A stretch of DNA of 64,000 nucleotides from Bursaphelenchus xylophilus (GCA_904066235.2 CAJFCV020000004.1:12090001-12154000); one strand, 5' to 3'; positions 45,501-58,440 are shown, counted from the first letter of the stretch. Numbers and translations are program-made. The notes: generated by a model from the sequence alone, not told the origin.

Positions 45501-46992
45501 GCACTATCGGCGGAGCGACATTTGTCCTACAGTGAGGGACCTGATCCAATGGCAAAAAACGTACCATTTTTCATCCGGGAAGTATCAAAAATGTGGCAAA
45601 ATGCTTCCCTCTCCAAGTTAAAAAAACTTCGTTTTGAAGGGCGCGCCCTTTTTCCTCACAAAAAATCTGAGTTTTTTCACTTGGAGAGGGAGGTATTTTG
45701 CCACATTTTTGATGCTTCCTGGATGCAAAGTGGTACGTTTTCTGTCATTGGATCAGGTCCCCCACTGTAGACTGATATACAAAAACGCCGTGTATACCTA
45801 TACTATTCATCTTTAGCGGACCAGAACCGAGATCAATAATGACGAACGGGAAGAAAGCGGAAGACACTGAGACCAAGGTGATCCTTCGAATCCTCAAAAA
45901 TCACCGTCCCGTAACTAATGTGTACATCGGGGAGAAGCTAACGGCTGTAGTCGAAAGTGACATTGATGGTGAGTTTGCAGACCGGTTCTAACGGAAACTA
46001 TCCTCTCCTCTTACAATATCATTACAGCAAGCCGTCTAAAAGTCAGTGATTGCAACGCCACACGAGTTGGAGGTCGCGAGCCAAAACCCAATTCAGTGAC
46101 GCTAATCAAGGATGGGTAAGGGCTTTGGAAACAGGCTGATCAATAATTTAGTTGCTCACTGATGCCTCAAATCATGGGGAATATTGTCAAGGGAGAGAAC
46201 GGACTGGAGGCGCCATTTACAGCCTTTAGAATCGATGGATCCGATCAGATTGATATTGTTTGCAGTGTGGTCGTATGCAAGGCAAAATGCGATGAAAAGG
46301 TGCGAGCTTTCCCAGATACATGCACTACAGTGACCTGACGCAGTGGGAAAAAACGTACCATTTTGCATCCGGGAAGTATCAAACATGTGGCAAAATGCTT
46401 CCCTCTCCAAGAGAAAAAACTTTGATTTCAAAAGTGCGCCTGCTCTTTTTGTGACGCCCTTCAAAACAAAGTTTTTTCACTAGGAGAGGGAAGCATTTTG
46501 CCACATTTTTTATGCTTCCCGGATGCAAAATGGCACATTTTTTGCCACTGGATCAAGTCCCTCACTGCAGATTTTCTGTCACAATTCTGAGGCCAGAGAT
46601 GAAGATTATATCAAAAACAATTTCAGGAGCCATCCTGCCCGCCAACCCGTCCAAAACGCGCAATAGATTCTCGTCGGGGCGATGACAAAATCACCGTGGA
46701 CCAACGGCTTCGAGTTCTCGTCGTCGACGACTCCACTATTGATTCCGAAACCGGCAAATACTCGTCCCCGGGAGTGCTTGGCCTTTTGTTGGGTTCGGAA
46801 AAGAACCCGTACTGCGTGAATAGCACCGTTCTGCTCAGCTTGATCTCCATGTGCGTGCTGAGTCTGATTGCGTTGACGATTTCGGCGAGTTGGTTCTTCT
46901 GTCAGCGGCGGCAAACCTATCCGCCGCAGCCCATGTACAGCGAGCAATTCCGCGGAAGGTATGCTGAAAAGGTTGATGACGAATGGCTTTAG
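42571..46992 (+). CDS. noah-1: NOAH/NOMPA-type protein: PAN repeats, ZP domain, furin site, transmembrane segment
   Basis: Apical extracellular-matrix protein of the kind that attaches epidermis and sense organs to cuticle. Exons: 42571-42634, 42751-43381, 43426-43511, 43558-43905, 43953-44189, 44250-44597 (or from 44247), 44666-45126, 45166-45443, 45817-45968, 46028-46115, 46152-46299, 46627-46992; total 3207 bases, 1068 residues. A signal peptide (FVYGVVLLCTILA) is followed by an acidic stretch and five PAN/apple-like modules, each with the pattern CxxxC then a C-terminal Cys. A Thr/Pro and His-rich linker leads to a ZP domain starting near KVNAFCLEGGVNVTF (about residue 713), a furin-type site RPKR (955-958), a transmembrane helix (about 1016-1038) and a short tail. 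Architecture and length match C. elegans NOAH-1 and fly NOMPA. Introns 8 and 11 hold family A copies. The 3' end may be alternatively spliced (see findings). Confidence 0.9.
45530..45767. mobile_element. Family A palindromic MITE, copy 9
   Basis: TA-flanked; CAGTGAGGGACCTGATCCAA at left and GGTCCCCCACTG at right. In intron 8 of the NOAH-like gene. A family B fragment (CCAGTCTGTCGAAAAGAGC) sits just before it at 45484. Confidence 0.9.
46328..46567. mobile_element. Family A palindromic MITE, copy 10
   Basis: CAGTGACCTGACGCAGTGGG at left and AAGTCCCTCACTG at right; in intron 11 of the NOAH-like gene. Left end has lost about eight bases. Confidence 0.88.
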
Positions 46993-47139
46993 TGATCTGC
47001 CGCCTCCACCGCCCGCCTTCCACATCCCTCGAGTGGAACGGTATGTGGCGTGAATCAAAAAAAAAGGCCAAGAAATGTGCAATACCACTGTCTAAAAAGT
47101 TCTATTCCTTTATAAGCTAGTACGAGATGCGCCTCAATT

Positions 47140-47145
47140 AATAAA
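47140..47145 (+). terminator. Polyadenylation signal of the NOAH-like gene
   Basis: AATAAA about 150 bases after the stop at 46992 and 87 bases after the alternative stop at 47053, followed by an A-run. Confidence 0.5.
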
Positions 47146-47190
47146 AAAAACTTACCTTTATGACCTGGATTCATCCTTTGGCCACTTTTA

Positions 47191-47441
47191 CAGTGGGGGA
47201 CCTGATCCAGTGGCAAAGAACGTACCATTTTGCATCCGGGAGGTATCAAAAATGTGGCAAAATGCTTCCCTCTCCAAGTGAAAAAACTTCGTTTTGAAAG
47301 GCCCTCTGCCTCACAAAAAAGCGGGCGCGCTTTTGAAATCTGAGTTTTTTCTCTTGGAGAGGGAGGTATTTTGCCACATTTTTTTATACTTCCTGGATGC
47401 ATAATGATACGTTTTTTGACACTGGATCAGGTCCCTCACTG
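47191..47441. mobile_element. Family A palindromic MITE, copy 11
   Basis: TA-flanked; CAGTGGGGGACCTGATCCAG at left, mirrored at right. Between the converging NOAH-like and TraB genes. Confidence 0.92.
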
Positions 47442-47828
47442 TATCATAAACAACACAAAAAATTGAAATAAAAATCTTCCTGCTTATCGCAAGATCTTTC
47501 TTCTATGTTTACACCTTTTTCACACCTTGATAACTTTATTCCATGTGTAACCCTCACTCAAAATTATACTTTACAAGGCCCAGATGGCCAAAAAATTTCC
47601 TTAAACAATAAAACTCCTCAAATCCAACAGTAAAGTATTTCTTTTGGGCTCGATATGATCCTTTCCCCTAGTACCAGACAATGGGAGACCAAGGTTATTT
47701 TAATCAAAAAAAACAAAGACAAAATAAATATTTAACATGGGTGTATATTAAGTTCGATCGATCTCAAAAACAAAATCCCGTGACCAGTCGACCATTTTCA
47801 ACAAAGAACATGAAGAAGGGGATCATTT

Positions 47829-49994
47829 TCAGCGGATAAGATGCGTTACTGCCGGAACCACTTTGTAGTAGATTCCTCGACCTGCTTTGTAAGACAAGTA
47901 GCCTAATGACGATATCACTGCAACCTTGAAGACGAATCCAACGGCTCGCGAGGAGAATGAGGGTGGTGGTATTCTGCAATTCACATCAAAATAATAACAA
48001 CAAGGCAGGTCTAAAATTTTTCCCTACTAAAATATAAAAGATAGTCAAAACCTACTCAAGGAGCTCCAGATTATTGACATGGGTGTTCCAGGCTTCTTGA
48101 ATGCCCTTGATATGCCCAATTCCGACCACTGCGACCATGTTTAGAGGTTGGTAATCAGCTGAAAAACATTTTTCATCAAAATTTTCAAAATTCAGTCATA
48201 TGCTACCTAAAACAACATAAAGATTGCCAAAACTCACTCCTATTCTTGCAATTCTTCCATGCCGTAATCTTTCCAGCCGTGCTGGACTGCATAATGGTCT
48301 GCAAAACATAGGCCATGTATTTGTCTCGCTCTTCGACAAAGATTTTCGATAATTGAGGGAATTCACCGGCCATTTCTTTGAGCAAACTTTCCAGGAGGTC
48401 CTTATCCTTGCATCTTTCAACGTCTTCTTGTCTGAAATTTCTTTCATATTATTTATTCTCCATTCTGACGCCAATAATTGAAACTTTTATACCTAAAGTC
48501 GACAAGCAGAAAACAATAAAATTAACTTACGTAACAGAGCTCCTGTTCGAGGAGATCACGTGATAAAGCAGTCGAATTCTTTGGAAGAATCCCAAGGATG
48601 ACAACGCTCGTTGCAGAGTGACTTGAATAGGCCGATCTCCGAGGATTAATTTGCATCCGGGGATTCGGAACGAGGCCTTGTGAGCAGCTCGGAACTCTCC
48701 GCCTGGCGCCATCCCAAGTTGTTCCGTGATGTGAGCCGAAGTGGACAGCAACAGAACTTGCAAGAGACCTTGGACAATTCCATTCTGCAACATAAAGCAA
48801 TTTAGTCCAACTTTTTGATAAAAAATATATTACACTCGACCTCCACTTACATCTCGAATCAAATTCATGATTTTCTGTCGGTTCAGGGTCTTGGCCTCTC
48901 TCAGAAGTGTTTCCTCGTCCAACGACAAGATGCTAACTCGTTGTGCGCACAGCTCGACCATCACAACATCGGGTTGAACTTCGGTGATGGCTTTGACAAC
49001 ATCATTCTGGCTTTCCGGTGAAAAATGGGCAGTCCCAATCACATATAGACGTGTCTTATTGTAGAGTTGGAGATATTCTTCACGGCTCACACCATTTGGA
49101 GGTTGCCCGAGAGGTTCAAAGGGAGGCGTGAGTTCAATACCTAAAAAATGGAAAATGAATAATATAAAAACATCTCAAAAACCTGGCTCAACGATCTCTA
49201 ATACATAATGCACTATCTAAAGGACCAATGAAAACCTACAGGTATCAGAATTGAGTTCCGGCTTCTCTGGGCGACGTCTGTTGAACACGTATTGGCCGCT
49301 GAATGTCAGCTGAAAACAAGACGAAAATATTATCAAAACAAATTGAACCCTCGTTCAAAAAAACAATCCGGCTACAAATTTCCTTCATGACTATCAGTTC
49401 GCCAAGTACAATCTCCATTATAACCTCAATCCCTAAACACAGAAGAAAATACAATAGAAAATAACTCACCATAGTCGGAGGACTGTCTGGAGGTTCCTCA
49501 CTCTTGCCATCATACTCTTCTTCATTATCTGGAAGATCAGCCATGTTACTGGCCGAGTCCACCAAAGAAACAGCTGATTGATTCGCTTGTTCGCTCAATG
49601 CATGATGTCTACTCAACGACAAACTCTTCATTCTAAAGATGTCCTCTTCATTCAGTTCGGAGGACCGATCTCGAGCGGCAGTCGGATCAAATCGTGGATT
49701 TTTTTCGGCTGGTTCTCCCTCCAAATCTTTACTCTCAAAGTTGTCGGTATTGGTATCAGCGGCTGATTGGGACATCTCCGCGGCTTCGGATTCTGACATA
49801 GAATCGGAGTTGCGCAGCTCCTTCATGCGGAAGATGTCGTCGCCAGTCAGCTCGGTCAAAGTTTCTTCACCCGCAATGTGGGCAGTAGACGGAGAGCGGC
49901 TCACACCATCTTCATCGAACACATTTACATGGTCGGGGCGACTGAGAGAGGCTTCTGGAGCCGGATTCGACTCCGGAGATACGGTGAATTCCAT
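47829..49994 (-). CDS. TraB-domain membrane protein (TRABD-like)
   Basis: Exons on the minus strand: 49470-49994, 49240-49309, 48851-49140, 48531-48784, 48238-48431, 48056-48158, 47829-47973; total 1581 bases, 526 residues. The N-terminal 175 residues are acidic and Ser-rich, predicted disordered, and hold the hexapeptide DIFRMK twice (53-58 and 118-123). The TraB/PrgY-like domain follows: LYVIGTAHFS (GTAH about 234-237), a VMVELC block with E261, a GDRPIQVTLQRA block and VVGIGHIKGI near the end. The last exon encodes a hydrophobic segment (about FVFKVAVISSLGYLSY) and a basic tail. TraB-fold proteins include the membrane metalloprotease TIKI, and human TRABD is the close family member; the function of this group is not settled. 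An acceptor lies 11 bases before the ATG. It converges on the NOAH-like gene. Confidence 0.9.
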
Positions 49995-50624
49995 AATTGA
50001 GAACCCTGGAATATTATACCGGGTTAGCAAGGAAAAACAAGTTCAAAAACACGGAAACACGCAATCGTTTGAAACAGCAATGGAAAACAAGGTTCGGCAA
50101 ATGTAAAACGCATTGCATTTTATATTTTACAACATGTTTCATAGCCAAAAACATCTCGTTCTTTGTCGAAGACAACTGCTTCTCCTGAGCTCCTAAAATT
50201 CGAAGAAAAAATAAAATCTGAAGAAAACTCCACCTGTACCAAACGGTTTCCCTTCTTTCTCTCTCTGATTAACATACTGCACACAAAAACATCTTCCGGA
50301 CCAGACGAAAAAATAAATTTCCTTCCATTTCCTACATAATGACAGACAAAAAACAGTGCACATGCCCTCGACATTCGAAGAAATGCAATTAAACGTCCTA
50401 AAAACAGGACCACGGACATTACTCGAATAACAACGACAAAAAGTCTCGAGACCCGAACGCACGGTTATGAGCACCGCTTGATATTGCCAGTTATTCGAGG
50501 AAAGTCTTTCGTGGCCACGCCGCTAATTGCCCGGTTTGAAAGTGTGAAAAAACTGTCTTCTTGCTCGCTGAGTCCATTCATGGAGACGCGCTCGAATTTA
50601 CCCTTCCGAGCGACATTTTATACG

Positions 50625-52400
50625 ATGAAATTTGCTCGGCCGGATCATGCTGCTATAGGTAGGAGTGGGATTTCTAGCAAGATACCAAAACGATTTAGTT
50701 TATCTAGACGAAGTATTTTACGGTAGTGGCTCAGTTTTGGTGAAGTCGATGTTTCGAGGGGTCCAAAAGTCACGCATCTAGTAAAATATTTTAAAAACAG
50801 TTATAAAAATCTACGTAAAATCCAATATAAAAGACGTTAGATAAAATCTCCAGTCTTTTTCACGTCCCCACTTTTGACAATCGCTAAATTGAGCTCGATT
50901 CTTTAGACCCTCATCCTTGGACAGGTTTCATCGTATAAAATGTCGCAATAAAAAAGGAAAGAAGTAAAATGTACGTGTCCATCACGGCTTGCCCAAATAG
51001 ACTAAAATCGGAGAAAAAAACGGACACGGCCTTCGCAGCTCGCGCCCTATCCTTGAAAAATTGCTGAGAAGTGCCCCTTAGAGTTGATGCTCAAAAAGTA
51101 CAAAGCGCTTATTATCACATAAAACAATCTTGATAACTATTTTCTTTGAATGTCTGTCATCTATTTAAGCTATCATTCATATCGTTGCCATTTCTGAATC
51201 GGGAAATATGGGCCCCTCAATATCAGCAATTTTGATGTATCTTGTACAACATGTATATATTCGAAGAAGCGAAGTGAACAAAATTCCATCTACAATTCCA
51301 TGGAGACGTTGCAGATGATGCTCCAAAAAAAGTTTCGTCCAAATTGGACAATTTTTTGGGGTACTTCAACGTTTCCCACTGCAAATGGAGCATTGCCTAC
51401 CTGTGGAGCCCCAGTTCTCTTTGAAAAACCACAAATTTGTTGGTTTCTTTGTGTTAGTTAACACAGTTGTTAGTCTATTAGTAGGCTAGATACTCTTTAC
51501 AGCTTCAGGAATGAGAAAACAAAAGTTATGTTGAAATTTGTAAAAAAGTGACAAACAGGTCCCCATGTACAATATCCCATAACACAGTCAAATAATGGAC
51601 TTCGTTAAAAAAACATCTACAATTCCACAATAAACCTATCGAAGGAAATGTACACAAGTTTTCTTTCAGACTTCTGAGACAATTTTTTGACACACTTCAA
51701 CGTTTCCCATTGATTTAAGATGATATTTCGTATTTTTGAATTCCATCGGTTAGCGACCCCCCGTGTGGGGAAGAAGGTCGATTAACAATTTTCTAGTTCT
51801 AAAAACATCAAAACATGATTATGGATGCTTATTGGACTCGTCTTAATCCAATTTTATCAAAAGTAAATATTGATGATAATAGGTATGTAATGTGATGGGG
51901 GACAAGGCTTGGTTTGCTTTGAAATAGAAGATTACGATAAGTAGTAATAATGACAGATATACTCGTTGCAATTTTAAAGCTTTTTGATAGATTTTGTGAG
52001 CTTTCACAGGCAAAGTCATGAAATTTAACCCCTTGGCTCGTGGCAAGTATAGTATTCGCGCATAGATAAGTCAGAGTGGCCGATATTGACGAATAAAGTT
52101 TGTGTACTATTATTATCAAACAAAGCCTATTCTGAAGCATCTTTTTAAGGCAACATCCACGTATTATCCATGTTTACCAAAATTCATTAAATTTAATGTC
52201 CAAAAATGATATTTTTGTGGTAATGATTTTTTGTGGTATGTGCGCGTTGATGTAAAATGGGTTTTCTACCAATTCCTATCAATATTGACAGTTCTGCTTT
52301 CATTCTGACATAAAATAAGACTAGAAATGTTTCATCGTATAAAATGTCGCTAATTCTTCTTTGGACGTTTTTTTCTCCATTTGGGCAAGCCGTGCCATTC
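50625..52400. repeat. Small dispersed repeat with the motif TTTCATCGTATAAAATGTCGC
   Basis: The 21-base motif occurs at about 50929 and 52329 on the plus strand; a slightly shorter match occurs near 50632 on the minus strand. Near two of them CGGCTTGCCCAAAT and GGAGAAAAAAACG recur, in plus order at 50983 and inverted at 52360, so the copies are rearranged palindrome pieces. Confidence 0.65.
51270..51720 (+). repeat. Diverged direct repeat
   Basis: ATCTACAATTCCATGG at about 51287 and ATCTACAATTCCACAA at about 51617, each followed about 90 bases on by GACAATTTTTTG and ACTTCAACGTTTCCCA. Two old copies spaced about 330 bases. Confidence 0.6.
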
Positions 52401-52711
52401 ATGGTCGAAGGTAGGCCAACTAATCGAACGTCTTTTGAGGAATAGATTGTATTTTCGTGATGAAAACAATGTTTTGCAATCTTATACTGTCTTCTGATAA
52501 TATCCGTTGTTATATTTGACGTTTTTATCCCAAAATTCAACTTGATAGCTATTTTTAAGTCCATTACTTATAATTTGAGAATTGTTGAGGGATAATTTCG
52601 TGCCTGTAATTGGCTATTAGAGGGGCCTTAGACACAGTTTCACGAGTTCTCCGTGTACTTTGATAGATCACCTATAATTGTTTTAAATTTCAACTATTTT
52701 CAGATGCGAAA

Positions 52712-55700
52712 ATGTCAATAGATAGTCTAGTCCAGTCGGTTTCTACTTACCGACGTCGCTCTCCGCTTGGTTTTCTGTATGGTGGGCCTTTCGTTGTTTT
52801 CTATGCCATTTGGATCTACTACTGGTTGAATGTTTTGGGATACGAAGATTACTACGAATTAGGTTGCATAGGAGTAGCGGTTATAGCAATATGTCAGGTG
52901 AGTCTTCTTCGATATTTATTTCTTCAAAATTTAGACTTGCTTTACGTCTTGAAGGAAGTATGGCCAGATTTTTTGTTGGCATCAAACTTCTAGATGTTTT
53001 TTATAGAAAATCGTCCAGAAATGGCGAAAATCCGGGCTTTTGTTGTGCGACAATCATAGGGTTTATTATTTCAGATCCTCGCAGTGTTATTTTGCTACTG
53101 GTTTGTTGAAATCAACTGTCTATTTACTTGTAATTTCGTCTCGGATCCAACGAAAGCAACTCTAGCGAAAGTTGTCCCGCAGCCAAATAATGGGTGGACA
53201 GAGTTGGTGCCAATTCGGAAAACGAAGGTAAAGTATCTTTCAGAGGAATTGACTGTCATTTTACTCAACTCAAACCTATGTTTTCAGCTTCCGACTGGTG
53301 AAGTCCAGACTTGGTTCCTTTTCCAAAAGATAACTTACTTTTATAACGAAGATCTCAAAACCTTCGAGTCTATCAAATACGATACGAGTAAACCGCTCAG
53401 TGAATTCTTCGATCACAAAGGGTTCGAAAATGAAGAGCAGATTCGGGAAAGCACCTTGAAATACGGAAACAATGAGTAAGTGCACCTAAAATAATATAAA
53501 ATTTTATGTTTTTCTAACGTGAATTGGTGCAGCCTTCTTCATCAGCCGTAATATTCATTTTCAGCATGGAGATGTCGATTCCATTGTTCATGGATCTGTT
53601 TATTGAACGAGCAACAGCTCCATTCTTTGTCTTCCAAGTAAGTCCGATTTTTCTCTGCATTTCTTTCGATTTTTAGGTATTTTGCGTCGGTTTATGGTGC
53701 CTAGAAGATATGTGGTACTATTCTCTCTTCACACTGGTAATGCTTATGACATTTGAGGCAATGATTGTCAAACAGCAGCTTAAAAACATGCAGGATATCA
53801 GAAACATGGGGAACAAGCCATACATGATTTATGTAAGCAGTTTGCCTGTTGGAAAACACGTCAAATTTTGTGGATTTTTTGGTAGATTGCAGTGGCAGAG
53901 GTTATTCTTGCTTGTGAAAAAAGTTTCTTACCCATATCGATTGTAGGCTTACCGTAATCGTCGATGGAACCGAGTCCCCTCAAATGAATTGGTCTTTGGT
54001 GATATCGTCTCGGTCAATCGGTCCAGCGAAGAGAAATCGGTTCCATGTGATCTGCTCTTGATCCGTGGTCAATGTATCGTCGATGAGTCCATGTTGACGG
54101 GAGAAAGTGTGCCACAAATGAAAGAGCCAATCGAAGAGACGGATCGACGAAAAGTTTTTGATTTTGCGACCGACGGAAAGCTTCATGTGATCTATGGCGG
54201 CACCAAGATTGTCCAGCATAACCCACCAGGTACCATATTCCAACATATTTTGTATCGCTTTAGGTAAAACGGACCCTGGTATGAAGTCCCCGGACAATGG
54301 ATGTATATGTTATGTACTTCGCACCGGCTTCAACACCTCTCAAGGACAACTGTTGAGGACCATTTTGTTCGGCGTGAAGAGAGTCACAGCCAATAATTTG
54401 GAGACGTTTGCATTTATTTTGTTCTTGATGATCTTCGCCGTCGCCGCCTCAGCCTACGTGTGGATCAAGGGAACCGAAGACCCGGATCGAAACAAATACA
54501 AGCTCTTCTTGGAGTGCTCGTTGATCATCACAAGTGTCATTCCGCCTGAACTTCCGATTGAGCTCTCTTTGGCAGTCAATAACTCGCTGATAGCCCTACA
54601 AAAATTAGGTAAGAAGTGAGATTGGGGTGTAAGAATTTTTATAAAATAGCTTTGAAATGGATGTGATGTCGTATTTCACCCTGAAGTTGAATATTTTCCG
54701 AATTTTTGACCTTATTTTAGTCTAAAAACGTCGATTTTTTTTTTTATTTTTTAGGAGTTTTCTGCACAGAGCCGTTCAGAATTCCATTTGCTGGCAAAAT
54801 TAACATCTGTTGCTTCGACAAGACTGGCACGTTGACCACGGATAATCTTGTGGTCGAAGGAATTGCCAAAGGAGTGGATAAAAACGGGAAAATCGAGATT
54901 GTGAAGACCCCCGCGGATGTGGATCCAAATTCAATCCGAGTGCTGGCTTCATGCCAAAGCTTGGTCAGATTCGACGAGGAATTGGTGGGAGATCCCATGG
55001 AGAAAGCGTGCTTGAATTGGATCGACTGGAACGTCAGCAGAAGTAGGTTTTTTTGGCAGGGAATGGAAGAGCTCAGCTGAGAGCTAGCTCAGTTGTTCTT
55101 ATGGGAACTGGGACGATTGGGGAAACCGAAAAGTATTATTTTTCTTTGATGCAAGTGTCGAAATTAGGATAATCGAGCGTGCTGATTTCGAAAATGACAT
55201 TCATTTTTTTGATAGTTACTTTTTTCCTTGAGTAGTACTGTAAAGTAGTAATTTTTTGAATTTTTTTTCGTGAATACTCGGTTTGGGGGTTTTCGATCGT
55301 GCTGCTTTCAAATCGGAAAAAACGAATCGGATTTTCGAAATCAGCAAGGTCGAAACCCCCCAAATCGAGTATTTGTGAAAAAAAATCAAAAAATTACTAC
55401 TTTACAGTACTACTTAAGGAAAAAAGTAACTATCAAAAAAATGAATGTCATTTTCGAAATCAGCACCCTTGATTATCCTACTTTCGACAATTGTATCGAA
55501 GAAAAATAATACTTTGGTTTCCCCAATCGCACTTTTCCCCAATTGTCCAACATTGTTTCAGACGACTCGGTTATCCCCAAGAAATCGAAAATGCAGCCGC
55601 TGAAAATCGTCCAACGGTATCACTTCTCAAGCCAAATGAAGAGAATGACCGTTGTTGCGAGTTATATCCCGCCCGGAACCACCGAACCCAGACACATTGC

Positions 55701-58440
55701 TGTCCTCAAAGGAGCACCGGAAGTTTTGAGGGGAATGGTATGTAATTTGATGGATTCTTGGATTGATTTTGCGGTTTTTAGTACAAGGACTTACCCAAGG
55801 ACTACGACCAAACCTATCAGCAGCTAGCTCAAGCGGGAAGCAGAGTATTGGCCCTCGGAATTCGAGAGATGGGAGCACTTTCTCACGCGGAAATCCGCGC
55901 AAATAAGCGAGAAGATTACGAAAAGGACCTGGAATTTGCTGGATTTGTGGTTATCTCATGCCCATTGAAGCCAGACACAAAGGAAATGATCAAGGAAATC
56001 GTGGAGTCATCGCATTCGGTAGGAATTTTGGGATTTATATTGTTTTATGGAGATTTTTATGGTGAATTTTAAAAAAATTGATTTTTTGTAAATTTTTGTT
56101 TTTTGATGGTGGTTAAAGTATAATTTCTGGTCTTGTAGGTAACCATGATCACCGGAGATAACCCTCTGACTGCCTGCCATGTCGCCTCAGTACTGCATTT
56201 CACCAAAAAATCCAAGCCGGTACTTATTTTGGACGAATCAGAAGCGGAAGACAAATGGGCCTGGAAATCAGTCGATGGCAAGACGAAACTAAACCAACTG
56301 GCTCCGCAAACCAAGCCCGAGATCAAGAAGTTTGTGAACGACTTTGAGTTTTGCCTCACCGGACATGGATACGATCATTTGGTCAGAGAGTTCCCACATT
56401 TTGTGGACAAAATTCTCCCTCATGTCAGAGTTTTTGCGAGAATGTCACCGAAACAGAAGGTAAGAAGAGTCTTGGGGATAATCAAAATGTTTGGTTTGGG
56501 TTGCTGCGATATTTTCTCGATCTGGGACATTATTTTATGTTATCCTTTCCAGGAACACGTCGTAAATCGACTAAAAAGCCTAGGATATACGACTCTGATG
56601 TGCGGCGATGGTACAAATGATGTCGGCGCCCTAAAACACTCCCATGTTGGCGTTGCCCTCCTTTCACATCCATATGATCCACAAAAAGAAGCAGAACTTC
56701 AAGCCCAGAAGCAACAAAAAGTGAAAGAAATCAGAGAAGCTGCTGAAAATGTGAGAAGAGTCAATCCAAATGATCTTCCCAGTCGGTTTGGAGGCCCGAG
56801 AAATCAACCGGCTCCAACGCAGCAGGATAATAAGAAGATCCCGACTAATCCTCATGTTGCGGTGGGTAGTGTAATATAGGGAATAAATGTAATGTTTTTG
56901 TGATTTTAGAAGTTGGAACAGTTGATGAAGGAGCTGGAAGAAGAAGAGCGCCTTCAGGTGATCAAGCTTGGCGATGCTTCGATTGCTGCGCCGTTTACTT
57001 CGAAGTTCACTTCGATTCAATCGAGTAAGGAGAATGTTTTTTGATTTTTTGAAAAGTTTTGGGTATAGCTCTTAGTCGTAAGATGATATTTAGGAAGAAA
57101 AGACCATGGTTTTACATAGGAAATCAATTTTTGACGATAAAAATCAAATACGGATGTGTTCCAGCATCATTTATGTTATCCATGACATCAAATCTCATGG
57201 ATGAAATAAATTGGATTTTTTGGAAGTTTCAGCCTAAAGGGGGTCCTAGTAGGTACGACATATGTATTTTAGCTCAGATGGACTGTAATTTATCCAGTTG
57301 TTACCGTATTATTAGAATATTTTTCATGATAAACGAGGCCTTATTATCCATGGTCTCGAAATCTCAAGAGTAATATAAATTAGATTTTTTTGGGCCTTGA
57401 GCTTTCGAGAGAGCTTCCAGTATTTCCAGGATACGATTCTTGGCTAAAATAGATCGTATTTCACCCATTAATCACTGTTTTATTACAGTATGTCATGTGA
57501 TAAAACAAGGCCGGTGCACGTTGGTCACCACCCTCCAGATGTTCAAGATTCTCGCTCTGAATGCCCTGATCTCAGCCTACAGTCAAAGTGTTCTCTACCT
57601 GAATGGTGTCAAGTTCTCGGACTCACAAGTTACAGTACAAGGATTGCTTCTAGCGTCGTGCTTCTTCTTCGTTTGCCGGTCGAATGTGAGTTTAGCCAGA
57701 AAAAAGTGGAAAACATGCCTTTTAGCCGTTGAAAAGCTTATCAAAACAAAGGCCCATCCCGAATATTTTCAACGCGTATACTCTTCTAACGGTGACGCTT
57801 CAGTTTGCGGTCCATTTTGGTTTCTTGGTGGTGATTTTCGAACGGGTTTTGGAGATTGAACCGAGGTGAGTTAATAATTCATTTTTGGTGTCGAAGTGTA
57901 ATTTGAAGATTTTTTGTTGATAGTTTTGTACGTTCAATAACATTTACGACTATTTCAGAGAAGGAAAAGTCAATCTGGAAGAGGAATTCAAGCCAAATCT
58001 CCTGAATTCAGCCGTTTACATCATATCCATGGCCCTTCAAATGTGCACTTTTGCCATCAATTATAGAGTAAGTTGAATTTTTTTACATTTATGGCGATTT
58101 TTGGAGGATTTTTGATAAAAAAATCTGCTTTTAGGGCCGTCCATTCATGGAAAGTTTGATCGAAAATCGTCCTTTGCTTTATTCAGTGATCGGATCCCTC
58201 TTCGCTGTCTTCACTTTGGCCTCAAACGCCATTCCGGAGTTCTCGCATAAGTTTGAAATTGTGGAAATGCCGGAAGAAGTAGGTTTTTTGATATTGCACT
58301 TGGTTAGCTGGTCCTTGAAAAATATTTTTTTTTGTTTTTAGTTCCGAAACTTTATGGTAATGTGCGTCGCTGGAGATCTAGTCTTGTGCTACTGCATAGA
58401 CCGAATCCTAAACTTTGCGATTGGAGACATGCGAGCCTAG
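52712..58440 (+). CDS. catp-8: P5A-type ATPase (ATP13A1/Spf1/CATP-8-like)
   Basis: ER P-type ATPase; the yeast and human members dislocate misinserted or mitochondrial tail-anchored helices from the ER membrane. Exons: 52712-52897, 53075-53227, 53288-53475, 53565-53637, 53677-53832, 53947-54229, 54264-54608, 54755-55042, 55562-55737, 55782-56018, 56139-56459, 56553-56861, 56910-57024, 57489-57685, 57726-57865, 57959-58067, 58135-58278, 58342-58440; total 3519 bases, 1172 residues, the usual P5A length. Visible motifs: TGES (303-306), the P5A signature PPELP (440-444) in place of the usual PEGLP-type loop, DKTGT with phosphorylated D483, KGAPE (607-611), TGDNP (700-704) and GDGTND (820-825). 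A charged insertion (about 840-945) lies between the hinge motif and the last membrane segments, as in other P5A enzymes. An acceptor 8 bases before the ATG fits trans-splicing. Intron 8 is a palindrome (family F). Confidence 0.96.
55107..55535. repeat. Family F palindrome in P5A ATPase intron 8
   Basis: GATTGGGGAAACCGAAAAGT at left is mirrored by TTTGGTTTCCCCAATC at right; arms of about 190 bases meet near 55320. It fills nearly all of the 519-base intron. Arms contain TACTGTAAAGTAGTAATTTT and its mirror. Confidence 0.88.

Larger units (their letters stand above)
49995..52703. other. Shared upstream region of the divergent TraB and P5A ATPase genes
   Basis: About 2.7 kb with no supported gene. 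It holds the two small repeat groups listed. The TraB leader has an acceptor 11 bases before its ATG; the P5A acceptor TTTTCAG is at 52697-52703. Confidence 0.55.
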
